Source of the DNA: Cyclospora cayetanensis
Taxonomy: Eukaryota; Apicomplexa; Conoidasida; Eucoccidiorida; Eimeriidae
Assembly (NCBI RefSeq): GCF_002999335.1
Contig: NW_020312771.1
Coordinates: forward strand, 87,045 to 151,044
DNA length: 64,000 nucleotides
Reading direction: 5' to 3'
The notes under the pieces were generated by a model. It made no database searches. It saw only the letters and a list, made by a program, of their open reading frames with translations, and was not told the origin of the DNA. The first letter of the stretch is position 1; every line of letters starts with the position of its first letter. A program made the position numbers and the translations under genes. Shown piece after piece: positions 45,306 through 56,560 of this stretch.

Positions 45306-48300
45306 CTAGGATGTGACATCTCTCGCTGTTATTGCTGTAGGAGTACCCCGCACGATTGTACGCGCGCCTAAACGCCGCAGTACGGATACTCCAGCAGCAA
45401 ATACAGAAGAGAAGAAACTCCACAGGCCGGAGAATACGTTGCTAAGGTACATTGGCTCGGCGTGAAGTCCTGAAAAGGAGGTTCAACATATCACAGATAT
45501 GCATATATACACATATGCATATGTATGTATAGTGCAAGTCAAGAACAGGATATTAGGCACAAAAAGGCACAGTCGCATATACACCGACACACATACATAC
45601 ATACATACACATTCACACACACGCACATAAACATGAGTACACCTAGGCGATCTAGAAGTAATACAAACACATACGGGGGAGGCAACACGAGCAATAATAG
45701 AGAGAGGCATCCTTGGTAGCGACCTTCGAGAGATGCTTTCGTCTCCGTTGTTGCTTACAAAATGACTCACCTGTATGATCCAATTCGTTCCAAGGCAGCA
45801 TCGTCTGAAAAAACAAGAGAAGTGGTGTACTACGGAGGGACAAGTGCTGCCTCAGCCTTCCTTCCCGCCGCCCTGTCTGCCTCCGCAGCCCCTCCATATC
45901 CATCAAGGCCGTTGGAAGCGTTGGGTGTCTAGTGAACTCCGAAATGCGCGCTTCCGTGTAGCGGCGCAAGTCCATTAGGATGACGCTCTTAGACCACAAG
46001 GCTTTGTGCTCACGAAGGGCACCATAATCTGAAGAACAGACACCCCATTGGTGTAAAGGTGTGAAGGGAGAATCTGTCTGTGTGTCTGCGTCTGTCTGCT
46101 GTACCATTGGATAACGAAACAAAAGCAGCTGCCGGAAACAAGCTGCAGCTGGCTCTGTAAAACCCCAAGCGTGTGCGCTAGGGGCCTATGCAGTGACGCG
46201 GTAAAGGATGACACTCTCCATAGCTTGCCTGCTGCGTTGCGGCAGAGGGACGCCAAGTGGGCAGCACAAGAATGCAGCCAGCGGAGGACAGGCGCCCCAC
46301 GCCAGAGTTCGTGGTTCCTCTCGATGAAGCATTGTATCAACAAGTCATGCGCGGCGTCCTCTCTAAAAGAGCAAACATGACAATTAAAAATGTAGAGCAT
46401 GCAGGTACATTGTTGGATCTCTGGTTGCGTTTCGGCAGCAAAAGGCGGAGAAAGCCTTATTACGGAGCATGAAAGAAAAGACAAATCAACTGAACGATAA
46501 ATAATACAAAAAGCGCAGTTCCTGCACTTGAATATGCCTCACGTTTTGTGGCATGGAAAATCACTAGACCACAAAGGCGCCGAAAAGATCAGCGCATCCC
46601 AGGGAACCTGTGGGTAGATTGAGTCTGCAGCAGAGTGCGCAAAATACAGAGAAAGGAAGAAGAAAATGCAGTGTATATCCTTCATTTGGTGTGCCACCCT
46701 TAACCTTATCTCAAGAGTCCGCGCCGCAACGAACCGTTGATTGTTTGTTCGCCTTTGATTTGCAGCTTCTGTAGCAGGCGCCGGACAAATGCTGGGAATA
46801 AAAGGATCGCATGCATCAGCAGGCAGTGCGCCACCACAGACGCCGCCCCCGACCGCTCTGCGATGCATTCTCTCTCATCACGCAAAATGCCGCAAATATC
46901 CCTCACGCCGATGTGCTTAATCGCATGAATCTCGGCTGTAAAGAGCAAGTAGGCATACATAGCCATGGACACACACGTATACAAGCAGCAGAACGCCGCC
47001 TCACGCGCACGTTCAAGTGCAGTAAAGGGTCTCCATGAACTGCCGGCCCCTCCCTTTGCTAGAACAGTCAGGATTAAACAGCGCGACATCAATGATGCAA
47101 ATAACGGTTTCCATATATCCGGGAAGGGCTTTCTGTATAATGACCCAGCAGTATCTGTTTACGGAAAAGGCACGAACTCTACATCCTGTACCCGGGGGCA
47201 TGGCCAAGCCATTTGGCTTACGTTTTTCCGTGTGCATAAAGCTGGCAAGCGCAGCTGAAAAGGCAAAGTTTGGGAGGGCGCATCTCAAATCCGAGACCTC
47301 CCATTGGGTGCCTTGTTCTTGAATTTCCTCTTGCATTGTGTTTGCCATGCAACTCCCATCTGCTTGCACAGCTGTGGCTGCACGCGCTGTGAGCGAGACG
47401 ACGTAGGTGAGGTGCTGCTTGACAAATTCCTGCGAGAATCGCTGGAGGAAGGCATACTTCCGTGAGCGGATAGCAAAATGATCGAGATGCAGGAGGGCGT
47501 GACAAGGGTCATAGGACAGATCCATCGACAGCAGCAATTTGCAGATCTCTAGGGCACTCCCATGACCTCCCTGATCTCCGAGGCCAAGCATATACAGCAG
47601 TAGGCACACGAATAATTGTCGATTCAACGGGTTAAGAGAATCGACGGACACCTGCAACAGCAGAAACACAAGTGGAAGCAAACACAATGTTCAAGAGATG
47701 TCCCTGTGTAGGTAACTACATAGACATGCACATACACACATACAAACATACATACATACATTCACATGCACACACGCAAGCACGCATGCATTCATATATT
47801 GCCTTTGGATAAAGTACTGGGACTCTTTGTGGGCAGCTCTAGAGCTCTATGGTTGCCCTCGCTCGAAAGTTCTTCCCAGATTTTACTTGAGGCGTCCCGT
47901 CCGCATTTCGCAAAAAGGGAGAGAAAGCATAGTGAAATGCAGCCTGCAAGCTCAGAACCGCTTGTCGAACGACCTCGTGAGCCATTTCATGGTTTCCTGC
48001 CACCCCCAGAGACTGAGCGAGCGCGAGCAAGCCATCAGGATGCAGCGGTTGGTCTCTGCAAAACTGACGCAGCGCCAGCGGATCGTGGCTGTGCACAGCT
48101 GCAAAGAAAGCGGGCTGCACGCGAATGTAATCCTCCGAAAACTGCAGAGAGAATTCCCAGTTGCCAGTCGACTGATCAGTTGTACCAACCATGCGCACCC
48201 AAGGATTTAGCACAGTCCCTTGCGGTCCAGGAGGAGACAACAGCCAATAGCGGCGAGCCCGAGCGCAGCCTGAAGAAAGAAGCAGATGCACAGCGGTAAA

Positions 48301-49337
48301 GTAGGGCGCATAGGGAAGGGATCGTGTATAGGGGGATGCAAGGGGTGCCTGGAGTGCAATAAGCACCTAAAGCAGAAATCCACCGTGTCGCTATCAGGAG
48401 CCTTGTTGACACAGTCACTAGAAGCATAGCATACACCCGGAGCGCTCCAGAATTCAGAGGTTCTGGGTCTACCCGATCCCCACAAAGCTGCAGGCACATC
48501 TCCTCTCGCTGCCTGCGCCTGGCGAGCTCTCACGGAGAGGTACCAGACACAGTACAAATGCGGCGACTGGCCAGCCACGCGACACGGACGGCAGAACAAT
48601 CAACGATACACACCGGAGGGGCCCCTGAAGGCGGTCCTAGAGGTTCGCACCACTTCCCTCCCGAAGAGTCTTATCAAGTCCGTTTCTGGGTCGAACGCCG
48701 AACGCTCCATCGACAGACAACTCGTCACTGCCATGGCACCCTGCGATGGCTCAGACTGCCCTGGAGCCTCCGCTGACGCCGCCAAAGATGGTGATTCCAA
48801 TTCGGTAGGAGCCTCAGGAGGAGAATCATGGTCTGCTGGCGCTGCACTTAAGAAAGCCCCCACTGGCCTCCGCTTTCTTCGTTTTCTCAGTCTTCTGCCA
48901 TTGCACTGTTGTTCGCATCCATGTTGAACAGCTGCGCACCTCGAGAGATTTTCCTCACGACGGCTTTCAGTGGCGATTTCTGCGGCTTCTTTTGCTTCTG
49001 CGGCTGGACCTTGGCTTCTCGTTCCTGGTTCTTCATGCGGATCTTTGCTATCGCTTTCTGCACTTGATTCTGCGTCTTCTTCTTTCAAACCCCCCTCCTC
49101 CACCGCTGCTTCTGCGTGTTGTTCTTCCGCCTCAGAGACCTGGAAATCTGATCCAAGTGCCTGCAAGAAGACACCTGGTCTGCTCCTTCGCAGCGTTCCC
49201 GGCAAGGAGCCATTAAGCGACTCATCCGATGAAGATTCTTCCGAGTGGCTCTTCAAACAGCTGCGGCTGCAACTGCTACGTGTTTCAGGTACGCAAGCAC
49301 CGCGCCCTTCAACTTTTCTTAGTTGCCGCAAAGACAT
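45306..49337 (-). CDS. TCF25: TCF25/Rqc1-like protein (ribosome quality control)
   Basis: Exons (complement) 48614-49337, 47887-48269, 47222-47651, 46735-46935, 46573-46624, about 46230-46362, 45771-46028 and 45306-45469. The start MSLRQLRK matches the N-terminus of TCF25. A long acidic/Ser-rich part and a basic RRLRKRRKRR stretch follow, then FDPETDLIRLFG, and the Tcf25 domain: SEDYIRVQPAFFAAVHSHDP, LHPDGLLALAQSLGVAGNHE, SALEICKLLLSMDLSYDP, LPNFAFSAALASF, LIQCFIERNHELWR and LLLFFQTMLPWNE. Rqc1/TCF25 joins Ltn1 and NEMF on stalled 60S subunits and favours K48 ubiquitin chains. All phases fit except the end of the sixth exon, which I could not fix. Two introns carry CA-rich microsatellites. 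Confidence 0.92.
45490..45625. repeat. CA/CATA-rich microsatellite in a TCF25 intron
   Basis: Imperfect ATATGCATAT then ACATACATACAT and CACACACGCACATA words in the intron 45470-45770. Confidence 0.85.
47705..47795. repeat. CA/CATA-rich microsatellite in a TCF25 intron
   Basis: Imperfect ACATACACACATACAAACATACATACATACATTCAC-type tract in the intron 47652-47886, ending near the donor side of the minus-strand intron. Confidence 0.85.
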
Positions 49338-49855
49338 TTCCCGCGCACCCAAAATGCCTACATTTGCGGTAGTTGACCCACATTTCAAGATAAATCGCAG
49401 AGAAAGTATATATTAAAACGCTCTCTTCATGAAGGTTTTGTGTGGCTGTCGTACGTTTTTCCTCATGGGCGCTGCCGACGGGTGCTTTTTGCATGCGCAT
49501 GAAAAGAAAAGTCCCACGCATATGTGCTTGGGATCGTTGCTCAGTATTTTTTCTCTTTGTCATTCTCTGTCCTTCACTAAAGGCTTAATAGATCCTCAAT
49601 GTAGGCCCAGATCGCAGAGGTACCGCAGCTTCTCTTCGCCATGTGAATCTTTCTCATTTGGATTTTCCCATCGAGTTCTTCTGCGTGCCTTGCCTCACTA
49701 TTATCCCTTTTTGTTCTTCGAGGAGCCCCCTTATCCAACTTCAAGCGTTTCCGTTTTACTGTTTGGAGCTCGATCTTCCCTTCCTTCCTGCCAAGTTTTC
49801 TGTCCCTCCGTTTTCCCTTCCCCATGGAACTCGCCTCCCGGCCGTCCAGGCAACA
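49338..49855. other. Divergent promoter region (TCF25 / 575-aa gene)
   Basis: About 520 bp between two divergent start codons. An open frame runs into the plus-strand gene from 49643 but has no ATG before 49856. Confidence 0.55.
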
Positions 49856-52153
49856 ATGTTCGTCAGACTGAATCCCCCAGCTTCCCGCCGCACGCGATTC
49901 ATCGCCCGCCTTCCTGTGCTTGTAGATCGGAGTTCTCTCGGAGCAGCTTACAGCAACGGGGGGCAGGGAAGTTTCGCCTGGAGGCAGGAGGCCCGATACT
50001 GGCCTTACGGGGGGACACCTAGAAAGCTCCCAGGTATCTTAGATTGCTTCCATGGTGCCATTCCTGCGGCGAAGGGCAGAAATAGGGGGTACTGCGATGG
50101 TGGAGCGCGTAACTCTTCCGGACATGAAGTATGCGTGCACCCCCGTAACGGGGGACCGTTGCAGAAGAAGCCTCCGAAGGCGGCGCGTCTTCCAGCTTCC
50201 GCGATAAAACCTTCTATGCATGCGCTCTCACCAAGCAAGCCTATTCATATAGCGCCTAAAGTTCTGGAGGCAGACGCACCTGCCGCAGCCGGAGGGTCAC
50301 CAGCAGGAGGACGTGGGAGCTTCCTGGGATTCTGCCCAGCTGGATCGCATTTTGTTCGCGCGTTTTCTTCGCAGTCACTCCCTCCTGCGGTTTCGAGTTT
50401 CAAAGGAAACGGATTCTCTGCCCTCCGCACTTGTGTGCGATGGGGCCCTTCGCAAATGGATTTTTTTGTTTGTGGTTTGGACCCTGAGCCATCAGGAAGA
50501 GTCGCGAAAGACGAAGAAGCTGGAGGGCGGCTCAAGGGAGGAGATGTCGGCAGAGAGTGTGGTGGAAAAGTGCTGCCTCGTTCCCCTCTATCGGCAATTG
50601 CCGCTGCGCAAGCCCTTCGTCCGAATATCGTGTTGTTTGGCCTCGGATACATGGACGCGGAAAAAGTCTTCGAGACTTTTTCTCGTGAGGCCCTGCTACG
50701 GTCTGGAGAGCGTGATCCTGTAGAGAAAGTGATTCAGTGTGACAATGGACAGTTCATTCCTATGCTGCAACAGGTGATCCTCGAGGGGACACCATACTAT
50801 CTCGTGGGGAGAGACAGGCTAGTCGAAATGGGGGCTTTGGGAGGCGAGCTGCTCTTTCACCCCTCAGAGTTTTATTCTTTGGTATGGAAGCTAATCAGCA
50901 GAAGCAAGGACAAAGAGGACCTTTCAAGAAGTCTCAAAAAGGTTTTGTCAGAAGATTCATCCGAATTCTGCCTCCTTAAAATTCACCAGTATCTGCTCGA
51001 ATGGACTGATGCACCAATGGCAGCAAAACAGCCTCCTCAGGTAATACCCATCCCCAACGTTTCATATTGTGGTGTTTCCCCTTTCCCCGTGTTCGTCGGA
51101 TTTGATGGATGGTTAGTTGGCTACGTGCCTGGTATCGACTGCTAGTGCCTGGTGTTAGCGCAACTGGCCCGCCATGTTGTTGCATAGCGTCTGTGGGATG
51201 AACTGAAATTTTACACGACTTGCCATCCAAAACAAATATAAACCTGTTTCCGTGTTTTGGTTTTTTTTCCAGGAATTCACCGAAACAACATTCACAAGAA
51301 AATGGATCATTGGCAGAAACAAAAGCGAGTGCCAATTGCGGCAGAGAGGGAAGCAGTTTGAGCTGGCCAGGGCCCCCCTTCCTTCCTTGTTGAAACAAAA
51401 ACCGAACTGGAAGATTCTTGTGGTCTGTGATGCTGCCTTGGAGGAACGGCTGGCCGGACGGCTAGCTAGCGAGCTCAGCGAGATGAGGCGTGAGGGACCC
51501 CGGTTTAAAAGGATGTTCGAGTTGGAGGATACTAGTTCGACTCGTTTTCATCTCTGTCTTATGCTGTATGTGATTCTACCCATTGCCACTGTGTGCCGAT
51601 TTGCCTGGAAGAGAATCAAGCGAGCATATCTTCGCTACTGGGTTATTGGTAAGCAGCAGCAACTGCTCAAAACGCCCTCCTGTGGAAGTGGATTAACGCA
51701 GCAGAACAAAGGGTCCCCTCTTGACCATACAACTATGCACTTCTCACCCGCGACGCAAACCACTTATATATTCGCGTGGCGCAAAGTGTTTGCTGTGTCT
51801 AGTGCACTTCTGATGCCTGTACTCAGACGAAGCGTAGAGCTCTCATCTGTGCATGTTCGTTTCTCGTTTCTTGTATCCCAAGACTCGCTTCACCTAAACT
51901 GTCATCACCTATATGGTGACAATGATTATCACCGATAAGAGAAGATGCTCCTCGTCTATACGAGTTTTTTGTGTTGTTTCCTTCAGGCAGCACAGTAACC
52001 GTCAGCGGCGACGAAGTGTTGTCCAAAATCCGTGAGCGTACTGATGAGGAATCTGATGAAGAATCAGAGGACATGAGAATGTCAAATTTAGAGATTGTAG
52101 AATCCAGGTGGATGGGACTCCGACACAGCGTCCGTGATAAATCACGGGATTAA
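49856..52153 (+). CDS. Single-span protein of unknown function, 575 aa
   Basis: Three exons (49856-51040, 51273-51648, 51987-52153), exact phases, 575 aa. The N-terminus (MFVRLNPPASRRTRFIARL) is Arg-rich without acidic residues, as in mitochondrial or plastid presequences. A disordered Gly/Pro/Ser part follows to about residue 250, then a folded-looking part (NIVLFGLGYMDAEKVFETF; GTPYYLVGRDRLVEMGALGG; EFYSLVWKLISR), then KILVVCDAALEERLAGRLAS. One membrane span (LCLMLYVILPIATVCRFAW) is followed by a basic KRIKRAYLR flank and an acidic tail (DEESDEESED). No family recognised. The layout suggests an organelle membrane protein with a short acidic tail; the topology is an inference. Confidence 0.75.
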
Positions 52154-52839
52154 AGGGTGTTGACGGCCTCGGCAATGCCTTGCCTGTTTAATTTCCTGGG
52201 CTTTTCACAGGCGGCCCCTTGCAGCAGAATGACGGTTTAGACTGTAACTTGCAAATCTAGAGCACTTTTACAATGCTATTTCGGGCTTAATTTTATAGCA
52301 GGACGAGAAGTTATACTTTTACACAACGCACACGCTGACTGAACCAGTCCTTCTCTCTGCTCCTTGAGCTGATTTCTTCTCCGCTGAGCTTCCGCTCTGC
52401 CCTCCCCATTCCGACTCACAATTCGCGTAAACTACAAGCGTATCAAATATGGGAAAGGTATGAGGCGAAATAGGTTTCTGGATGCTTTGGCTGAGGCGCT
52501 TAGATAAGTTCAGCTTTCAAGTCCAAGTTCAGCAGTTCGCACGTTTTGTGAGTGCCGTAAAGCGGCAGTGCGGGCACAGAAAGATATGATACGGCGGCCG
52601 TGTGCACTGTGCTTTCTGAAAATACGGATACTTGCCGCTGGGCCCAGCACACCCATGGATTCTAAGAGGAACAAAAAGGACAATTGAATCAATGATGCCC
52701 TTCCTCGTGATGATCGGCAGGAATAGGGTCAGAAAGATGCACCTGCGTCATGCAGAGCACATACCCCAATAAAATTGCCTTTAGTGCGAGATACTAGCCT
52801 TGAAGTGCGTTCCTATTGGCTTAAATGTCTCGGTGCGTG
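52154..52839. other. Tail-to-tail spacer
   Basis: About 690 bp between stops of convergent genes. No coding frame, RNA gene or notable repeat seen. Confidence 0.6.
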
Positions 52840-53759
52840 TTACGTCTTAATTAATCTTGGCCTTACCGCGAGGGTGCCTGGGGTTGAAACTCTATTGAAT
52901 TGACGGAAGACGAAGGGGAATTGGATGCCCTGGAACGTGTTGATGAGGTAATTTTCTCGAAGCTTGAAGAGGAAATCCTTGATCTCATTCAGAGAAAAAG
53001 GATGGTCCAAGCCGCGATAGAAGTAGCGTGCCTCATAGGTCATCAGCGATATTTTCAGAGCCGGGCGTTTTCCGGGATTATGAAAAGCCGACAGGATTCT
53101 AAACTTTGCTGAGAAGGAAATGTAGGCAGACTGACGGTCAGGTATTGAGAGAGGGAAACAGACCATATGTAGGGAACTAGGGACGAAGACCGCAGGTGCA
53201 GAGGCAGGGAAGACGTTAAGGGCTGCCATGGAGAGACACGGAAGTAGAGAGACACAGAGCCAAACTCACGTGAGTTAAGCCAATACCGGTCAAGGCGCTC
53301 CATTGGCGGAGGATCTAAGACAAAACCAAACATGGAATCTGTCGATACCCAAACCATGAGTCTGAAGCGAGGCGTTCGCAGTGAGATCCACAGGAGTACC
53401 GTTCCTTGTGCTTTTCACCCCGCCCTCTCCCCTCATTTCTCCCCGTCCTTTGCTTTCTACACTAAGCGAAACCAACAGTGCGATCAGGGGTTGAGGGGTC
53501 AAGAATGTGGAGGGACAGTGCTTGTACCGAAAACTCTGCTCCACCAGAGGAACGCTGCAAACGCAGCTGCAGAAGTCCAGGCATTTCCAAAAAAGAAGAA
53601 ACTGCGGTTGCTGAACTGCGCCTCCCACCACTGACGCCATAAGGGCTGTCTGACGTAATTGGGTGGCTCCAGCACCCAACGAGGGTGCATGATTTCGTTC
53701 ATTTTGATGTTCCTTTCCAGTGGCGTTGGAGCTCCGGGGCTACCATCCATCTTCTTCAT
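52840..53759 (-). CDS. Probable organellar inner-membrane protein, 181 aa
   Basis: Three exons (complement: 53528-53759, 53270-53314, 52840-53108), exact phases, 181 aa. The N-terminal part is Trp- and Pro-rich (PRWVLEPPNYVRQPLWRQWW), then one membrane span (FFFFGNAWTSAAAFAAFLWW), then a basic, aromatic C-terminal domain (FHNPGKRPALKISLMTYEA; FSLNEIKDFLFKLRENYL). Start: MKKMDGSPG; a second ATG follows three codons later. Size, single span and W/R-rich composition resemble accessory subunits of coccidian mitochondrial respiratory or ATP synthase complexes, but I recognise no specific family. It shares a 540-bp divergent promoter with MIF. Confidence 0.7.
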
Positions 53760-54299
53760 CAGAAGAAGAGGAGACCGTCGCACGGCGGCGCGACGACACG
53801 CAGAAACCAGCATCTTCCGCTCTACTGCAATTCCCTGAATTAGCGGCGGGTGATCCTTGAGAGTTGGCTTGTCCTGGCCAAACGAAAGATCTCCCGATAG
53901 CCTTCTGCGCTAAGGGAATGTTCAAGAACCCGTGGTGAACGGGCTTGTAGTACTAGAGCGGACCAGAAGTGGTACCCAAAGGAAGAGAAAGATGAGGCGG
54001 AAGGAGGGGTGCTGCAGAGATCCACGACACCCTCGGTGTACAGGCAACTCAGCAGCCTTTTCCTGCTACTTCCAATAATTGAAATTTGTCCCCTTCCACA
54101 CATAGAGACAGGAGGCAACCAAGCAACTGAGGGGCTTTGCGGGGCTGCCTTTCCGCGGCTCTGGGCGTTCCCCAGAAGAAAATTAGGCTTGAAGTCAACG
54201 GGACAAATAATATTATGTGCCGATTAAATATCTTGATTTGAGCGATATCTCTTCCACCATTCCTCGTTTGCTTCCGTCATCAGCTTCTCATACACACAA
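53760..54299. other. Divergent promoter region (181-aa gene / MIF)
   Basis: About 540 bp between two divergent start codons; no coding frame or assignable regulatory motif. Confidence 0.55.
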
Positions 54300-55271
54300 A
54301 TGCCACTGTGCGAAATTGCCTCGAATGCCCAAGTCCAGCAGGACGTGGCAGATGCATTTCTTGCAGATGTTGAAAGCAGTGAGAAATTATAACAACCTAG
54401 CGAATTCCTTCCCTTAATGACACAACCAACTGCAGATGCACATACAAGGGCGCACATTAGGCACGTTGCCACTATTCCACTTAACCCAAGTTAACTGTCC
54501 TTGCACTCCGATGCCCATCTGAGCCAGACTGTATCGACAAGCAACCTTATTAGGTGCCTTGATTCACCAGCGCCGATCATAGAGACACACCAGCACACAC
54601 TGACGACACGAAGCTCGCGTCCTAGCTTCCTACTCCCTTGCTCTTATAGGGCTCCGAACTCTTTATTTTGCAGCCCGTCCATCTTTGTTCTTCTGCTCAG
54701 GTATAAACAAGCTTCTTGGCAAGCCAACTCAGTACATTATGGCGTCCCTTTCGCACTGCGCTATGCGCCACAACGGCAGCAGTCAGCCCTCTGCAAATGT
54801 TCGCCTCCATTCCATTGGAGGGATTAACAGCAGGAACAACAACAAGTTATGCACTGAGCTTTCGGCTCTCTGCCAGAAGCACCTAGGAGTTTCATCGGAT
54901 CGAGTGTACGCCAGTTATACTTGCAGCGCGAAAAGCTTATTGTTGTGCTGTTTGCTGTGGGGAAAGAGCTCTTTTCGAAACTCAGATGAATCCTGCTGGA
55001 TCTAACTGTTGCAAATATGGAGTCATTTTGGTATTGTGTACAAGCTCGTGTTCACGCTTGTCTCCCCAGTTACATTCGTGTACTTGGCAGCCTATTCAGA
55101 TAGTTTTCCTTCTTCATACGTGCGTTGCTTGATGCACTGTTGCCAGTCATGGGGCTTTCTTTGCCTCCCTCCACCGCCCCCCTTTGTCTTTGCTCATGCA
55201 TTTGCAGGTTTTTTCAATTCGTTGACACCAGCCCCGCGAACTTCGGCATTGGCTCCCAAGTGTTTGGCTGA
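54300..55271 (+). CDS. MIF: Macrophage migration inhibitory factor (MIF)
   Basis: Three exons (54300-54378, 54701-54905, 55208-55271), exact phases, 115 aa including Met, the normal MIF length. Conserved features: MP start with catalytic Pro2 for tautomerase activity, the helix INKLLGKPTQYIMASL, INSRNNNKLCTELS, LGVSSDRVFFQFVD and the end FGIGSQVFG. The CxxC oxidoreductase motif of mammalian MIF is absent (NVRLHSIGG region instead). Parasite MIFs are secreted without a signal peptide and mimic the host cytokine; that role is family knowledge. The gene is expected to encode a trimeric cytosolic/secreted protein. An opposing open frame at 54224-54472 is a shadow of exon 1. Confidence 0.96.
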
Positions 55272-56560
55272 CTGCATAAATATGAAAACTGCCTGAACCT
55301 GTAAAACCGGAGACTGCAAAAGCAAATATTCATACCAGGCTCCATGTAGTATGTGCAGGTTCTAGCTACGGACACAAACAAGATCCAAATAGAGGACAAG
55401 AATCACGGGTCTGAAGGGCGCTTCTCCCATGCCAGATATTGCACTATCATTGCTCAAATTGCTGAGGGCTCGTCCTAGACAGCGGTACCAGCAAAAAAGA
55501 GTCACCGCAGCTTTCATGTTTATTTTAAGAGTACAAAGGACAAAGAATACGACTCAACTGTTGGTCGAAATCGAGCCTATGCCAGATCTCGTCTCCCTTT
55601 TAGATTTCCTTTACCTCCCCCCGTACTTTTCTGTCCCCCCGTAATGCCAAGAAAGGAAGGACACAACTGCAGTTTTCCTAGTAACTAGCCTTCCGTTCTG
55701 TGCCCGTTGGTTCAAATACTGGTAGAAAATGCGCTACTGCCCTCCATCCCTCTTGGCATTTACGCACAGTGTCTGCACTTTGCAACAATAGTGACAGGGG
55801 GTTCAAGAATCAAGAGGAGATGACTGTACAACCTCCTTCCATCTCCACCTAGAAAGTAAAAGCAACAGTTCTCGTTCCTTCTTTCTCCACATATGACAAC
55901 ACCGGGGTACCTACGCTCTAGGCGATTTCGGTCATTTTCTCGTTCAGGGCCCGATTTTTTCTGGTCCTTACAATTGCGGAGCCTGCGTAGCGCTACCTGT
56001 GGTGCCGCGAGCGACTGATTAAAGGAGTGCTCTCTCCAGCATCTCGCGGAGAAAGAACTGTTCATTTACTCTTAGAGAACCTGTCCGTTCCTTCTCCTAA
56101 GTGCCCCTGTTTCGGGTGAAAAGGCATATATCGAAGCGCCCTCCCAAGGCGCACCACCCCCAATGACACAGAAAAGCGGGGAAGAGAAAAGACACATTGA
56201 AGGAAGAAGACGGGTTTATTGGGCAGGAGCAGTGGACTCTAGAGGATGGAAAATACAGGATGGTAAAGCTTGCAGCTGAAGACATGCAAACGGTCGGCGC
56301 TTGTAGCACGTTCGCTCGGCCCAGCGAGAAAAGATCCATCCTCAACAAGGGTCCATGATAAGCGCGGTTACGTGCTTCAACTACTGGCTATAAGCAGCCC
56401 ACGAAGCAGCAGCGGAGACAGTGCAAAAAGGGACAAGTGAGGACAAAAAGAAATCCACAAAGAAGGAAGGAAAAGATCCGTCGAGAAAATGAAATCTTTA
56501 CGATACCAGAATTTCGTCTATCGCTGGTTGTTCCATTCTGTTGGTACATTCTGCTGCTCG
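55272..56560. other. Tail-to-tail spacer between MIF and SORTLR
   Basis: About 1.3 kb with no recognisable exon. Short frames on both strands lack domains. It must hold both 3' UTRs. Confidence 0.6.

Noticed and set aside
45652..46122. Possible tiny 34-bp exon (45771-45804) in TCF25
   Set aside because: The frame is open from 46028 to 45771, and homology runs through both parts, so one exon is simpler; the implied intron would be only about 38 bp.
49643..49855. 71-codon upstream extension of the 575-aa frame
   Set aside because: It begins without ATG, is Phe/Pro/Ser-rich like a pyrimidine-rich leader, and the first ATG at 49856 gives a sensible presequence.
54224..54472. Minus-strand open frame of 82 codons ending ANEEWWKRYRSNQDI
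   Set aside because: It overlaps exon 1 of MIF on the other strand, which is confirmed by homology and phase; no splice partners on the minus strand.
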